From JAVHLK01 sp043806215 (GTDB lineage: Bacteria > Desulfobacterota > Desulfomonilia > Desulfomonilales > Desulfomonilaceae): 39,568 nucleotides of DNA. The position numbers and the translations under genes were made by a program. The notes under the pieces are model-generated. The model ran no database searches and was not told the origin of the DNA. It was given only the letters and a program-made list of their open reading frames with translations. The DNA lies in the NCBI GenBank assembly GCA_043806215.1, contig JAZDHD010000387.1:1-39568 (forward strand), in the 5' to 3' direction. Shown here piece by piece: positions 24,174-31,873 of the stretch. Numbering within the stretch: the first letter of the stretch is position 1; every line of letters begins with the position of its first letter.

Positions 24174-25259
24174 ATGGCAAGAATACTCGTCATTGACGAC
24201 GATCCGCAAATCCGGACACTTCTTAGAAAGATTCTGGAACGGGCCGGCTACGAGGTAATTGACGCCGATGACGGCGTGACCGGCACCGATCTCTATCGCG
24301 CGTCGCCGACCGACCTCGTCATCACGGACATCCTGATGCCGGGAAAGAGCGGATGGGAGGCCATACTGGAGCTTCGCAGAGACTTTCCCGACATCAAGAT
24401 AATTGCCATCTCCGGTGGGGGTAAACTCGGGCCGTTCAGCTACCTCATGATGGCGAAGCGGTTCGGTGCGCGTCACATCTTCAGCAAGCCCCTGCAGAGA
24501 AACACCCTTCTCGCCGCGGTCAACGAACTTATATCCGGTGAACGGTACCTTTCCGAACGAAAGCCGGACGCCAATGTTCAATCGGAGAGGAAATCCGTGC
24601 TTCTGGTGGATCCGGATCCGAAGCATGCGTGGAACATTTGTGAAGGCCTTACGCGGGCAGGGCATTCAGTTGTCGATACGCCGAGGATTCAGGAGGCTTT
24701 GTGCCTGGCACGGGAACGTGCATTCGATTTCGCCATCCTTGATGTACTGTCCAGCAAGGCCGACAACACGGATCTCATACAGATGGTCAAGTCCGGTTGG
24801 GCGCACACCGTGGTAATCGCCATGGCCGACTTCGAGTTTCTTGCCATAAAGAGGGCCGTCATCAAGAGAGGTGCGAATCATTATGTGGCCAAGCCCGTAA
24901 GACTCGACTACCTCCTCACGATCATTTCCCCCCCGCCGTCGTTCTCCGGCAAAGTCGACGGCATCGACATACTTGAGTATATCCAGGTATCCATGCTCGC
25001 GGGGAAAAAATCAGTGCTTCACGTCCAATCTTCCGGTGAAGGTTGGTGCGACCTCTACTTCAACATGGGCACCATCGTGCATGCCGTCGGCAACGACGCG
25101 GAGGGCGAGGAGGCATTCTTCCGGTGCACCCAATTCAGGGGCGGCAGATTCGCCACTCTGCCATGGTCGGAGCCGGTGGAGACAACCATTAGGAGACCGG
25201 GAGACCTGTTGCTCATGGAAGCGGCGCAAAGAAGGGACGAGATGTCGGGAACCCTATGA
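24174..25259 (+). CDS. Response regulator: REC-REC-DUF4388 (PatA-like)
   Basis: ATG 24174 follows AGGAGTGGCAGACC; the 361-residue product starts MARILVIDDDPQIRTLLRKI. Residues 1-125 are a typical receiver with Asp acid pocket (IDDDP), phosphorylation Asp in DLVITDILMPGKSGW and Lys in HIFSKPLQRN. Residues 140-260 are a second receiver (VLLVDPDPKHAW) whose phosphorylation region is AILDVLSSK and Lys is in YVAKPVRLD, so it looks degenerate but retains the Asp. Residues 265-345 are a DUF4388 domain (GIDILEYIQVSMLAGKK and DLYFNMGTIVHAVG), usually linked to signal-dependent protein contacts and gliding or polarity systems. No histidine kinase is nearby. It converges on the PilZ genes with a shared terminator. 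Confidence 0.9.
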   Translation: MARILVIDDDPQIRTLLRKILERAGYEVIDADDGVTGTDLYRASPTDLVITDILMPGKSGWEAILELRRDFPDIKIIAISGGGKLGPFSYLMMAKRFGARHIFSKPLQRNTLLAAVNELISGERYLSERKPDANVQSERKSVLLVDPDPKHAWNICEGLTRAGHSVVDTPRIQEALCLARERAFDFAILDVLSSKADNTDLIQMVKSGWAHTVVIAMADFEFLAIKRAVIKRGANHYVAKPVRLDYLLTIISPPPSFSGKVDGIDILEYIQVSMLAGKKSVLHVQSSGEGWCDLYFNMGTIVHAVGNDAEGEEAFFRCTQFRGGRFATLPWSEPVETTIRRPGDLLLMEAAQRRDEMSGTL

Positions 25260-25300
25260 GCATTCATTGCTTGATCCGTTTACGGCCGCATACAATCGTG

Positions 25301-25324
25301 AAAATCCGGACCGGAGCGGATTTT
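25301..25324. terminator. Bidirectional terminator
   Basis: AAAATCCG and CGGATTTT form an 8-bp stem around GACCGGAG, with A's on one side and T's on the other. It lies between the convergent stops at 25259 (+) and 25333 (-), so it can serve both. Confidence 0.6.
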
Positions 25325-25332
25325 AGCGCCTT

Positions 25333-26028
25333 TCAAAGGGTTGTCAACTCGACGAGCCTTCTGAGTTGCAGCAAATCTCTCTCGGGAATCCTGATAATGT
25401 GAAAACCTGCCAGTCTGTTTCCATCTACCTTACTGCATGCACTCCAACGACATCTGGCCTTGAAGACGAAGGGAGAGATCTGACCGAGAACGTCCCCCAT
25501 TACCATAAGCGTCTTGATCTCATCAACCTTGGCTTCAATACCTATCGTACCGACTCCCTTTTCGGAGATGTCACGGATCGTTCCCATCGTGTCCGGCCGA
25601 TCCACGTCGCAAATCGACACCTCGAATTCCAAACGCAACCGTTCCTCGGTGCGGATATTTTCAGGTACGACCGCCTCGAGTCTCAGATACAGTTCCAGTC
25701 CAAGATCCGCTATTCCCAAAACCCTTGAATGGACAAGCTTCTTCAGCACTGTCTGGAGTCCCTGGGGAGACAACCCGAATTTCTCCATGAGTTCCGTTCC
25801 CGTAAACCCGGACAGAATATCGTTCAGAATCTTGCCTGCATGAATCGTCTTTCCGGGTACAACATACTTGTTGCCCACAAGAGCAACGAGCCCCTCACTC
25901 ACCAACGTTTCGACCAGATTGTCGAGACCTTGCGCCGAAAGCTTATACTTCTCCCGCAATGCCGCATCATCAAGTCCCGACAAGAGGTCGTTCAGCACCA
26001 GTTTCGCACTCGGTTCTCTCTCAGTCAT
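25333..26028 (-). CDS. PilZ-like protein with two N-terminal helical repeats (paralogue 1)
   Basis: The 231-residue product starts at ATG 26028 after TTTGGGGAGTGTCG. Residues 9-45 and 57-95 are two copies of a helical module: LNDLLSGLDDAALREKYKLS with GLDNLVETL, and LNDILSGFTGTELMEKFGLS with GLQTVLKKL. Residues 125-231 are a PilZ-like beta-barrel with the D-x-S-x-x-G motif (RDISEKGVGTIGI) and FVFKARCRWSA; the upstream RxxxR of c-di-GMP binders is not clear, so ligand binding is uncertain. It is followed in the same direction by no further gene and is preceded 73 bases away by its paralogue, probably one operon. Confidence 0.82.
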   Translation of the reverse strand: MTEREPSAKLVLNDLLSGLDDAALREKYKLSAQGLDNLVETLVSEGLVALVGNKYVVPGKTIHAGKILNDILSGFTGTELMEKFGLSPQGLQTVLKKLVHSRVLGIADLGLELYLRLEAVVPENIRTEERLRLEFEVSICDVDRPDTMGTIRDISEKGVGTIGIEAKVDEIKTLMVMGDVLGQISPFVFKARCRWSACSKVDGNRLAGFHIIRIPERDLLQLRRLVELTTL

Positions 26029-26101
26029 CGACACTCCCCAAACCCTGTCAAACCCCGTGGTCGCAGGGTGTCGGTAATTGACGCTCACGCTTTCGCCCGG
26101 A

Positions 26102-26809
26102 TCACGTCCGCAGCGTGATCAACCGGATAAGTTTTCGAAGGTGTCTCAGATCATCCTCGGATATCCCGATAATCCGATATCCTGAACGAGACCGCCGGTA
26201 CCCGTCACTCGCCTTTGCCCATCGGCACTCCGCCAGGAATTCGAACGACCCCACTTCTCCGAAAGGATCACCGAGCACCACAAAGGTCTTGATTTCATTC
26301 ACCGAAGCATCAATCCCGACTACACCGACACCTTCCTCGGAAATATCACGGACTCGGCCCTGAATTTCAGGAGTGCTCGACTCGTACAGAGGCACGTCAA
26401 AATCCGGGCTGCACCTTTGGATCTGCCGTACGCAAGCGTCAACAACCGTAGAGTTATCTATATGGATTCCTTCCCGGAATTCCTTCGCCATCCGGTCCCT
26501 GGCTGCAAGAAGCTTGCTGCAGACGCGCCGAAGACTCTTCCGGGACAGTCCGTATTTCGCCATTAACTGAGACTCGTTCATGCCCGACGCAATGTCGGCA
26601 GCGAACTTCCGTCCGTTAATGATCCGTCTCTTGTCTCCGTATTCCTTCCGCGGACTCGTGTTCCGCAACAGGCCCGAACCCACGAGTTTGTTTATCAAGC
26701 TTTCCAGTCCCTTGGAAGAGAGTTGATACTTCTCCATCAATGCGATATCATCGACTCCCGAAAGAATATCATTGACGATTTCTCTCGTACTGATTGGTAA
26801 CCGATTCAT
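26102..26809 (-). CDS. PilZ-like protein with two N-terminal helical repeats (paralogue 2)
   Basis: From ATG 26809 (GGTGAGGGCAGC upstream) the product is 235 residues. It repeats the architecture of the next gene: VNDILSGVDDIALMEKYQLS with GLESLINKL, then ADIASGMNESQLMAKYGLSR with SLRRVCSKL, and a PilZ-like domain with RDISEEGVGVVGIDA and FEFLAECRWAKA. The two proteins are clearly paralogues, with the same order, spacing and endings (RHLRKLIRLITL against LQLRRLVELTTL). The helical modules resemble small winged or LEM-like DNA- or protein-binding units; their partner is unknown. It is the first gene of the minus-strand pair, with an extended -10 promoter upstream. Confidence 0.82.
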   Translation of the reverse strand: MNRLPISTREIVNDILSGVDDIALMEKYQLSSKGLESLINKLVGSGLLRNTSPRKEYGDKRRIINGRKFAADIASGMNESQLMAKYGLSRKSLRRVCSKLLAARDRMAKEFREGIHIDNSTVVDACVRQIQRCSPDFDVPLYESSTPEIQGRVRDISEEGVGVVGIDASVNEIKTFVVLGDPFGEVGSFEFLAECRWAKASDGYRRSRSGYRIIGISEDDLRHLRKLIRLITLRT

Positions 26810-26839
26810 GCTGCCCTCACCTATAGCGCCCATAACGGA

Positions 26840-26848
26840 AGTATATCA
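26840..26848 (-). promoter_or_regulatory. Extended -10 promoter of the PilZ pair
   Basis: The minus-strand sequence TGATATACT (26848-26840) is an extended -10 box about 35 bases before ATG 26809. A -35 match is poor. Confidence 0.4.
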
Positions 26849-27052
26849 CACCAATGGGACGGATGACACGAGTTTCACGCGGGGTATTCCTCTACGACCC
26901 GATCACGAACCGTCTGCCGGCCATGTGCCGTGGTGAGTCGATGCAGACCCTTTTACGGAGCCATGCCCTATTGCCGACGTCCTCTCGATGCCCCCTGCAA
27001 AGATCAGTGGGCGGATGCCCCCACCGGCGTCATGATATGCGGAGAGTTCAAG

Positions 27053-27571
27053 ATGTTTTCACGAAATGAAGTTGTTGACCGGGAATTCGCCGATGACGTG
27101 AGATCGCATATGAGCGATAGTGAGTTGTTGGCGAAGTACAACCTCTCCCATAGGGATCTGGAAGAAGTCTTCAAGGCACTCCTGGATTCCGAAAAGTTGA
27201 GTCCCTCGGATTTCGAGGCATGGACGATCTTCTGCAACCAGACCGTTCCTCTCGACATCCGCTTGTTCCGGCGCAGAATGTCTCACGAAGGACTCGACGT
27301 TTTTGAGAAAGACCGACCGCAGAACAGAGGTACCATTCTCAATGCTTCAGAACTCGGCCTGGGAATCAAGGGTCTCCGCTCGGAGGCGGATTCCGTTGTC
27401 ACGCTGGAGATACCTGCCGATCCCTTCCCGGGAATCGGGCCGCTCATCCTGCAATCCAGGTGTCAGTGGATACGAAGAGCTAAGGAGGACGGCGATTATG
27501 TCGGCGGGTTCTATGTAATGGCCGTGGTGAAGGGCAAGTGGGAGGAATTTCAAACGGCGATTCAACCGTAA
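27053..27571 (+). CDS. PilZ-like protein with one helical repeat (paralogue 3)
   Basis: ATG 27053 follows GGAGAGTTCAAG; the 172-residue product is a shorter relative of the two divergent genes. One helical module is present (DDVRSHMSDSELLAKYNLSH with DLEEVFKAL). It is followed by a PilZ-like domain with NASELGLGIKGLR (N-x-S-x-x-G) and LILQSRCQWIRRAKEDG, and it ends AVVKGKWEEFQTAI. Upstream frame to 26930 lacks protein character. Divergent placement from the other two suggests a tandem/inverted duplication of a single ancestor followed by loss of one module. Confidence 0.8.
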   Translation: MFSRNEVVDREFADDVRSHMSDSELLAKYNLSHRDLEEVFKALLDSEKLSPSDFEAWTIFCNQTVPLDIRLFRRRMSHEGLDVFEKDRPQNRGTILNASELGLGIKGLRSEADSVVTLEIPADPFPGIGPLILQSRCQWIRRAKEDGDYVGGFYVMAVVKGKWEEFQTAIQP

Positions 27572-27682
27572 CCGCTTTGTAAGCTCCTCAATCGAGTGCT
27601 TGATCCGCGTGTTATTCCCTGTTTCCTGCCTACTGGTGGGAAAGCTCTTCCCGTCGGCGATTGGAAATTGAGGATTATCCTG

Positions 27683-28546
27683 ATGAAGACGTATTTGGAA
27701 TGCTTGCCGTGTCTCATGCGTCAGGCCATGGAAGCCGCATACCATGCCACCGATGACGCGGCGATCCGCGAAGAGATCCTTCGCACCACTGCACGCTCCA
27801 TAGCGGACGCGGATCTGGGCAAATCCACACCTGTGCACATAGGCGAGGTGCATCGGACAGTCCGGAGACTTACCGGCGATCCCGACCCGTACCGGGCCGC
27901 CAAGGATCATTTCAACCGGACCATCTTGAAGCTCTACCCCCATTTCAAGGACTTGATCAGGCAATCCCGTAATCCGGTGGAAACGGCTCTGCGCCTTGCA
28001 AGCGGGGGGAATGGGATAGACATGATTGTGGACGCCGGCTTGGAAAAAGCGGACATCGGCGATGCCGTGCAGGCCTTTCTATCGATTCCCTTACCGGCAA
28101 CGGTGATCGACGACTTCGCGTCTTCGGTCCGGTCGGCAAAGCGTATACTCTACCTTGCCGACAACGCGGGTGAAATCGTCCTGGACAGGCTCCTCATAGA
28201 GGAGTTGCCGATGGAGAAAATCACCTTTGCGGTCAAAGGCGGTCCCGTAATAAACGATGTCGTCATTGCGGATGCACGCTCGTGCGGAATAACGGACATC
28301 GTGGACGTGATCGACAACGGGGCCGACTTTCCCGGCACCGTGCTCGATGAATGCTCGGACTCGTTTCGGGACCGCTTCTTGGACGCGGATCTCGTGATAT
28401 CCAAAGGGCAAGGAAACTATGAATCACTCAGTGAAGTGAATCAGAACATCTTCTTTATCTTCAAGGCAAAGTGCGACGTCATAACACTGCACCTCGGTTA
28501 TGAGGTCGGCAGCCCCGTGTTGTTGCACTCACGTAAGGCGGGCTGA
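27683..28546 (+). CDS. DUF89 / ARMT1-like protein (damage-control phosphatase family)
   Basis: The 287-residue product from ATG 27683 (TTGAGG upstream) begins MKTYLECLPCLMRQAMEA, the Cys-pair N-terminus of prokaryotic DUF89 proteins. The metal/phosphate site is seen as LYLADNAGEIVLDRLLIEEL, followed by FAVKGGPVINDVVIADA, VIDNGADFPGTVL and LVISKGQGNYESLSE. The family includes metal-dependent phosphatases acting on damaged or reactive sugar phosphates and related metabolites. All conserved acidic/Asn residues of the core are present, so it should be active; the substrate cannot be named. It follows the PilZ paralogue 3 by 111 bases and may be cotranscribed. Confidence 0.92.
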   Translation: MKTYLECLPCLMRQAMEAAYHATDDAAIREEILRTTARSIADADLGKSTPVHIGEVHRTVRRLTGDPDPYRAAKDHFNRTILKLYPHFKDLIRQSRNPVETALRLASGGNGIDMIVDAGLEKADIGDAVQAFLSIPLPATVIDDFASSVRSAKRILYLADNAGEIVLDRLLIEELPMEKITFAVKGGPVINDVVIADARSCGITDIVDVIDNGADFPGTVLDECSDSFRDRFLDADLVISKGQGNYESLSEVNQNIFFIFKAKCDVITLHLGYEVGSPVLLHSRKAG

Positions 28547-28656
28547 ATGCGGCGCCGTATTCCGTTACATCACATCTGTATTACCGAACTATCGTTTTCT
28601 TGTCGTACAGCGAAGATTTCTTCGGAAATTGACTCCCTGAATTGCGGTTTATGCAA

Positions 28657-28792
28657 TCCGGGGACACGATTCCGAGTTTTGCGAGGTCGCAAGGCGCCGT
28701 TCGCAAAATCGGATCATGTCCCCGATTGCCTGCGGCCCCCATGGCTATACGATTCACCCGAGAAGCCCTCGGGATGACAGGCTTATTTTGGG
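28657..28792. repeat. REPIN/MITE-like palindrome, copy 2
   Basis: The hairpin runs from CAATCCGGGGACACGATTCC to CGGATCATGTCCCCGATTG (28657-28731). It is followed by a flank (CCCCCATGGCTATACGATTC, then GACAGGCTTATTTTGGGAC) that extends into the 3' end of lgt and supplies its stop codon. See copy 1 at 18478. Confidence 0.75.
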
Positions 28793-29589
28793 ACGGGCCC
28801 TAACCGCCTCCGTGGGACATCCCGGCTCCTCGAATAGACCAACAGGCCGATGCCGGCCGCGAACATGACGAGGCAAAGAATCTGCCCCAAGGTTAGTCCA
28901 TGCCACAGGAAATTGGTCCGGGGGTCCGGCAGGCGGAAAAACTCGGATACGAAGCGGAGCAGCGCGTACCCCAGCATGAATGCGATACCGATTTCTCCAG
29001 GTCTGTTCGTCTTGGAACGGAGCAGCAAGAGCAGTGCAAACAGAACCGGACCTTGAAGAAAGGCCTCGTAGAGTTGCACGGGGTGTCGCGGCACTGTTCC
29101 GCCGGCCGGAAACACCACGCCCCATGGGACATCCGTCACTCGGCCATAGGATTCGCAATTGATGAAATTTCCGATCTTGACGAGCATGAGTCCGAGGGGG
29201 ATCCCCAGGAATGTTGCGTCGGCAATCTCGCCCACGGGGTACCCGTACCGTCGGACAAATATCATGCCCCCAATGACCATACCCACATAGCTGCCATGGA
29301 AGCTCATCCCGCCATGCCAGAACGCGAAAACCTCCCACGGTTCTGCGGCATAGCGGCCGATGCCGTGAACGAACACATACCCGATCCTCGCCCCGAGTAT
29401 CGCCCCGACCAGCCCGCTCACAAGTAACTCGGGCATCTGCTCGGGCGGGACCGGTCCGCCCCTTCTGCGGAACTCCGCGGAGGTTACCCAGTACCATAGG
29501 ACGGCCGCCGACGAATAGAGTAACCCGTACCAACGGAACTCCAGCGGACCGCATTTGAACAGTACGGGATCTATGAAGGGGCACGTCAT
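28783..29589 (-). CDS. lgt: Prolipoprotein diacylglyceryl transferase
   Basis: The 268-residue, roughly seven-helix protein is Lgt, which transfers diacylglycerol from phosphatidylglycerol to the lipobox cysteine of prolipoproteins in the inner membrane. Family hallmarks are FRWYGLLYSSA, FAFWHGGMSFHGSYVGMVIG (with the conserved His), KIGNFINCESYGRVTDVPWG (signature; the usual Glu-Leu is Glu-Ser here) and RHPVQLYEAF. The last residues RRRLGPVPK and the TAA stop come from the palindromic repeat overlapping its 3' end. The ribosome site is modest (AGAAGAG). It is flanked by repeats on both sides and transcribed alone. Confidence 0.95.
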   Translation of the reverse strand: MTCPFIDPVLFKCGPLEFRWYGLLYSSAAVLWYWVTSAEFRRRGGPVPPEQMPELLVSGLVGAILGARIGYVFVHGIGRYAAEPWEVFAFWHGGMSFHGSYVGMVIGGMIFVRRYGYPVGEIADATFLGIPLGLMLVKIGNFINCESYGRVTDVPWGVVFPAGGTVPRHPVQLYEAFLQGPVLFALLLLLRSKTNRPGEIGIAFMLGYALLRFVSEFFRLPDPRTNFLWHGLTLGQILCLVMFAAGIGLLVYSRSRDVPRRRLGPVPK

Positions 29590-29609
29590 GCTCTTCTACT
29601 TCACAGGGG

Positions 29610-29945
29610 GGCGCAATACTGATATGAGACTACGGTCCTCAGGGCTCCGCTTCCCAAATACGGTGTCGTATCCAAGGCGGCAAAGCCTGCTTTGGTAGCG
29701 TAGGCCTCCCCGCGTTCCGCGGGGTATTCTTTAGTGGAAACAACGTACTATCTCTCGCCCGGCAGGGACGCCCGCCCTTGAAGATGACGGGCACGGAGGC
29801 CCATCCCACGAAACAGGTCTAAGGCTTCATGACAGGCCTTCGTAGCCCGGGCCTCCGTGCCCGGATCTTGTTCTTGCCGGCACCCGAGCCGGTGCGAGAC
29901 GAAAATGTGCGACCGTACTTAGGAAACGGGGCACTAAGGTGTGCG
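29610..29945. repeat. Composite intergenic repeat (modules B + C, inverted)
   Basis: The order is: inverted B end near 29640 (TCCGCTTCCCAAATACGGTG), the core TTGGTAGCGTAGGCCTCCCC with CGCGTTCCGCGG, and GGGACGCCCGCCCTTGAAGA (inverted module A). Then come the inverse of module C (29798-29880, TTCGTAGCCCGGGCCTCCGT) and finally CGACCGTACTTAGGAAACGG at 29912. It separates lgt from the reductase. Confidence 0.75.
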
Positions 29946-29985
29946 CCTGAGACGACGATCCGTCTCTTCCCGACGGAGTGTTCCT

Positions 29986-31227
29986 TCATTCCTCATCATC
30001 ACCGTCCCCGGGACCGGCATCATCGGTACGAGACTCGAAATATCCCAAGGCGGCCAGCTTCATGAGCGCGCCGATGACCATCGGGTCCTTTCCCACGGCG
30101 GTCTTCAAGAATTCAAACCAGGATCGCGCGTCGCCTCGGCCGGCACGGCTCACGATCCTGTTGAGGTCTTCGTCGGTGAGCAGCGACATGGCGTCTCTTA
30201 CACGTGCCAGAGCCTTGAACTTCCTGCCCAGGTCCTTACGGTATCGCCGGTCGTACTGAGAAAGCTCCTTCTCGGAAACATCGCCTCTCGAACATGCCGC
30301 CACCGCAGTTTCACCGGCCATTACGGCACATCTCATGCCGTTGGTTATGCCGGAACCCGTAAGCGGATTGACTTGGTGAGCCGCGTCCCCGACGAGCATC
30401 ACGCCGTTGCCGGAGATCCGGAAGAGCCTCCCGTCGATCGGCACGGCCCCCATCACGAGGGAGACCGGTACGGCTCCCGGAAACTTCCTTGCAACGAACG
30501 TATCCAGATAGTATTTTGCCGTCCGTCCCTGCGCACCAGAGACAAGCGGCCTTATCCCCAAGCCGATGTTCCACGCCTTGCTCCCCTTGGGAAAAGCCCA
30601 CGCGTAACCGCCGGGAGAGATCTCGCTCCCGAGATAGATGTGGAGGTGATCCTCATCCTCGATCTCGACACCCGTCATAACATACTGCACACAAACGGAG
30701 ATATCCGACAACCCGGGCCCGGAGGGCAGGCCCGCCCAGCGCCCGACCTGCGACTCCACGCCGTCCGCGCCTATCACGATCCGTGCCTGAACTTCTTCAT
30801 CGCTTCCCCCCGACCTGATGCGCACTCCCGTCACCTTATCTCCGTCCATGTGCAGCCCTACAACCCGTGTCTTTACCCGGACATGGGCGCCGGCCAGGGC
30901 GGCCAGTTCCGCAAGACGCCGGTCAAAGACCTTCCGGTTCAGCACAAATCCTTCTTCGTGGTTCTTGTGCCGGACGACGTCCACCGCATTGCCGTCCGGA
31001 GCGACTATCCGGGCAGCGTGAACGACATTGGATATCCATTGGGATTCGGGCTTGACGAATTCCGGCAGCTTCACCCGGGATATGGTCTCAGCGCACCGGA
31101 CCGGGGATCCGATTTCCTGACGTTTTTCCGTGAGCAGTGTGGAAAGACCGGCCTTGGCGGTGATATATGCCGCGGTTGAACCCGCAGGTCCCGCCCCGAC
31201 AACCACGACATCGTAGGCACGTCCCAT
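29986..31227 (-). CDS. Geranylgeranyl reductase family FAD protein
   Basis: The 413-residue product starts at ATG 31227, which overlaps the TAA of the ferredoxin gene (TAATG). Residues 5-35 form the FAD-binding GxGxxG (DVVVVGAGPAGSTAAYITAK). Others are GSPVRCAETI, IGADGVESQVGRWAG, the substrate-side GGYAWAFPKGSKAWNIGLG and VGDAAHQVNPLTGSGITNGM. The family reduces isoprenoid double bonds (geranylgeranyl groups of archaeal lipids, chlorophyll side chains, menaquinones). In an anaerobic bacterium the natural target is likely a quinone or polyprenyl chain. The adjoining ferredoxin is the obvious electron donor. A polyprenyl-phosphate target would fit the glycan genes nearby, but that is speculation. 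Confidence 0.92.
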   Translation of the reverse strand: MGRAYDVVVVGAGPAGSTAAYITAKAGLSTLLTEKRQEIGSPVRCAETISRVKLPEFVKPESQWISNVVHAARIVAPDGNAVDVVRHKNHEEGFVLNRKVFDRRLAELAALAGAHVRVKTRVVGLHMDGDKVTGVRIRSGGSDEEVQARIVIGADGVESQVGRWAGLPSGPGLSDISVCVQYVMTGVEIEDEDHLHIYLGSEISPGGYAWAFPKGSKAWNIGLGIRPLVSGAQGRTAKYYLDTFVARKFPGAVPVSLVMGAVPIDGRLFRISGNGVMLVGDAAHQVNPLTGSGITNGMRCAVMAGETAVAACSRGDVSEKELSQYDRRYRKDLGRKFKALARVRDAMSLLTDEDLNRIVSRAGRGDARSWFEFLKTAVGKDPMVIGALMKLAALGYFESRTDDAGPGDGDDEE

Positions 31228-31439
31228 TACGATACCTCGGCCTGCCTGATGGCTCCAACAGGGCAAGCGCTCGTGCAATCCATGCAACCGGAGCACTTTT
31301 CCGGCTCGTAGATGAGCCACGTGTCCGCCAACGACAGAGCCAGGCAGTCACAAACACTCACGCACGAACCGCAGTAGCCGCACAATTCGCGGTTTATTGC
31401 AATCGCTCCGGCATGAGATATGTCTCCAATAACCAACAA
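31227..31439 (-). CDS. Ferredoxin, 2x[4Fe-4S], partner of the reductase
   Basis: The 70-residue protein carries CGYCGSCVSVC (residues 20-30) and CSGCMDCTSACP (49-60), a classical two-cluster ferredoxin. No ATG is available; the start is TTG at 31439 or 31436, both just after the strong ribosome site AGGGGGTGA. It overlaps the reductase gene by one base (TAATG), so the two are translationally coupled and the ferredoxin most likely feeds electrons to the flavoprotein. Confidence 0.9.
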   Translation of the reverse strand: MLVIGDISHAGAIAINRELCGYCGSCVSVCDCLALSLADTWLIYEPEKCSGCMDCTSACPVGAIRQAEVS

Positions 31440-31873
31440 TCACCCCCTGGAGTATGGGTTTCGATCAGCAGATCCGCGCCCTGCGGCACAAACCCGGCCA
31501 CAAATTCCGTGAAACGGCCGGCAGCCCTTCCACAACCGGGGCCGTTTGCGTCAATATGCCGCCGTTCTTCCACCGGAGAGCATAGGAAAAGGTACGTTAA
31601 CAGAAAATAGGCCCGATATACAGCCCAAACCGTCGAAAACTCGGAAATCGATTGAACGGCGACCCTATAGGTTGTTCAACCGTTGCCGGCGCATCGAAGA
31701 CAAATCGCGGGCAGATTGTCTCGATGTCTACCAATGATTCATCTTGACCGCGTCAGTCGCCATGGTGTAACCATGCAAGCCGGGAAGGGTTCTTTCTTGA
31801 CAAAGCTCGATTCTTCGGTTGTTTGTTGCCGGCCCCGAGGCACTCTTCCCATATGATCCGGTCAGGATACGCA
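31440..31873. other. Divergent upstream region
   Basis: No gene is recognised. It separates the ferredoxin (-) from the ligase/VWA fusion (+). A TTGACA at 31797-31802 points toward the latter but has no good -10 at 16-18 bases. The palindrome CATGGTGTAACCATG sits at 31761-31775. Confidence 0.35.

Noticed and set aside
28754..29584. 276-codon frame overlapping lgt in another frame
   Set aside because: Lgt in the alternative frame has all family signatures; this frame has none.
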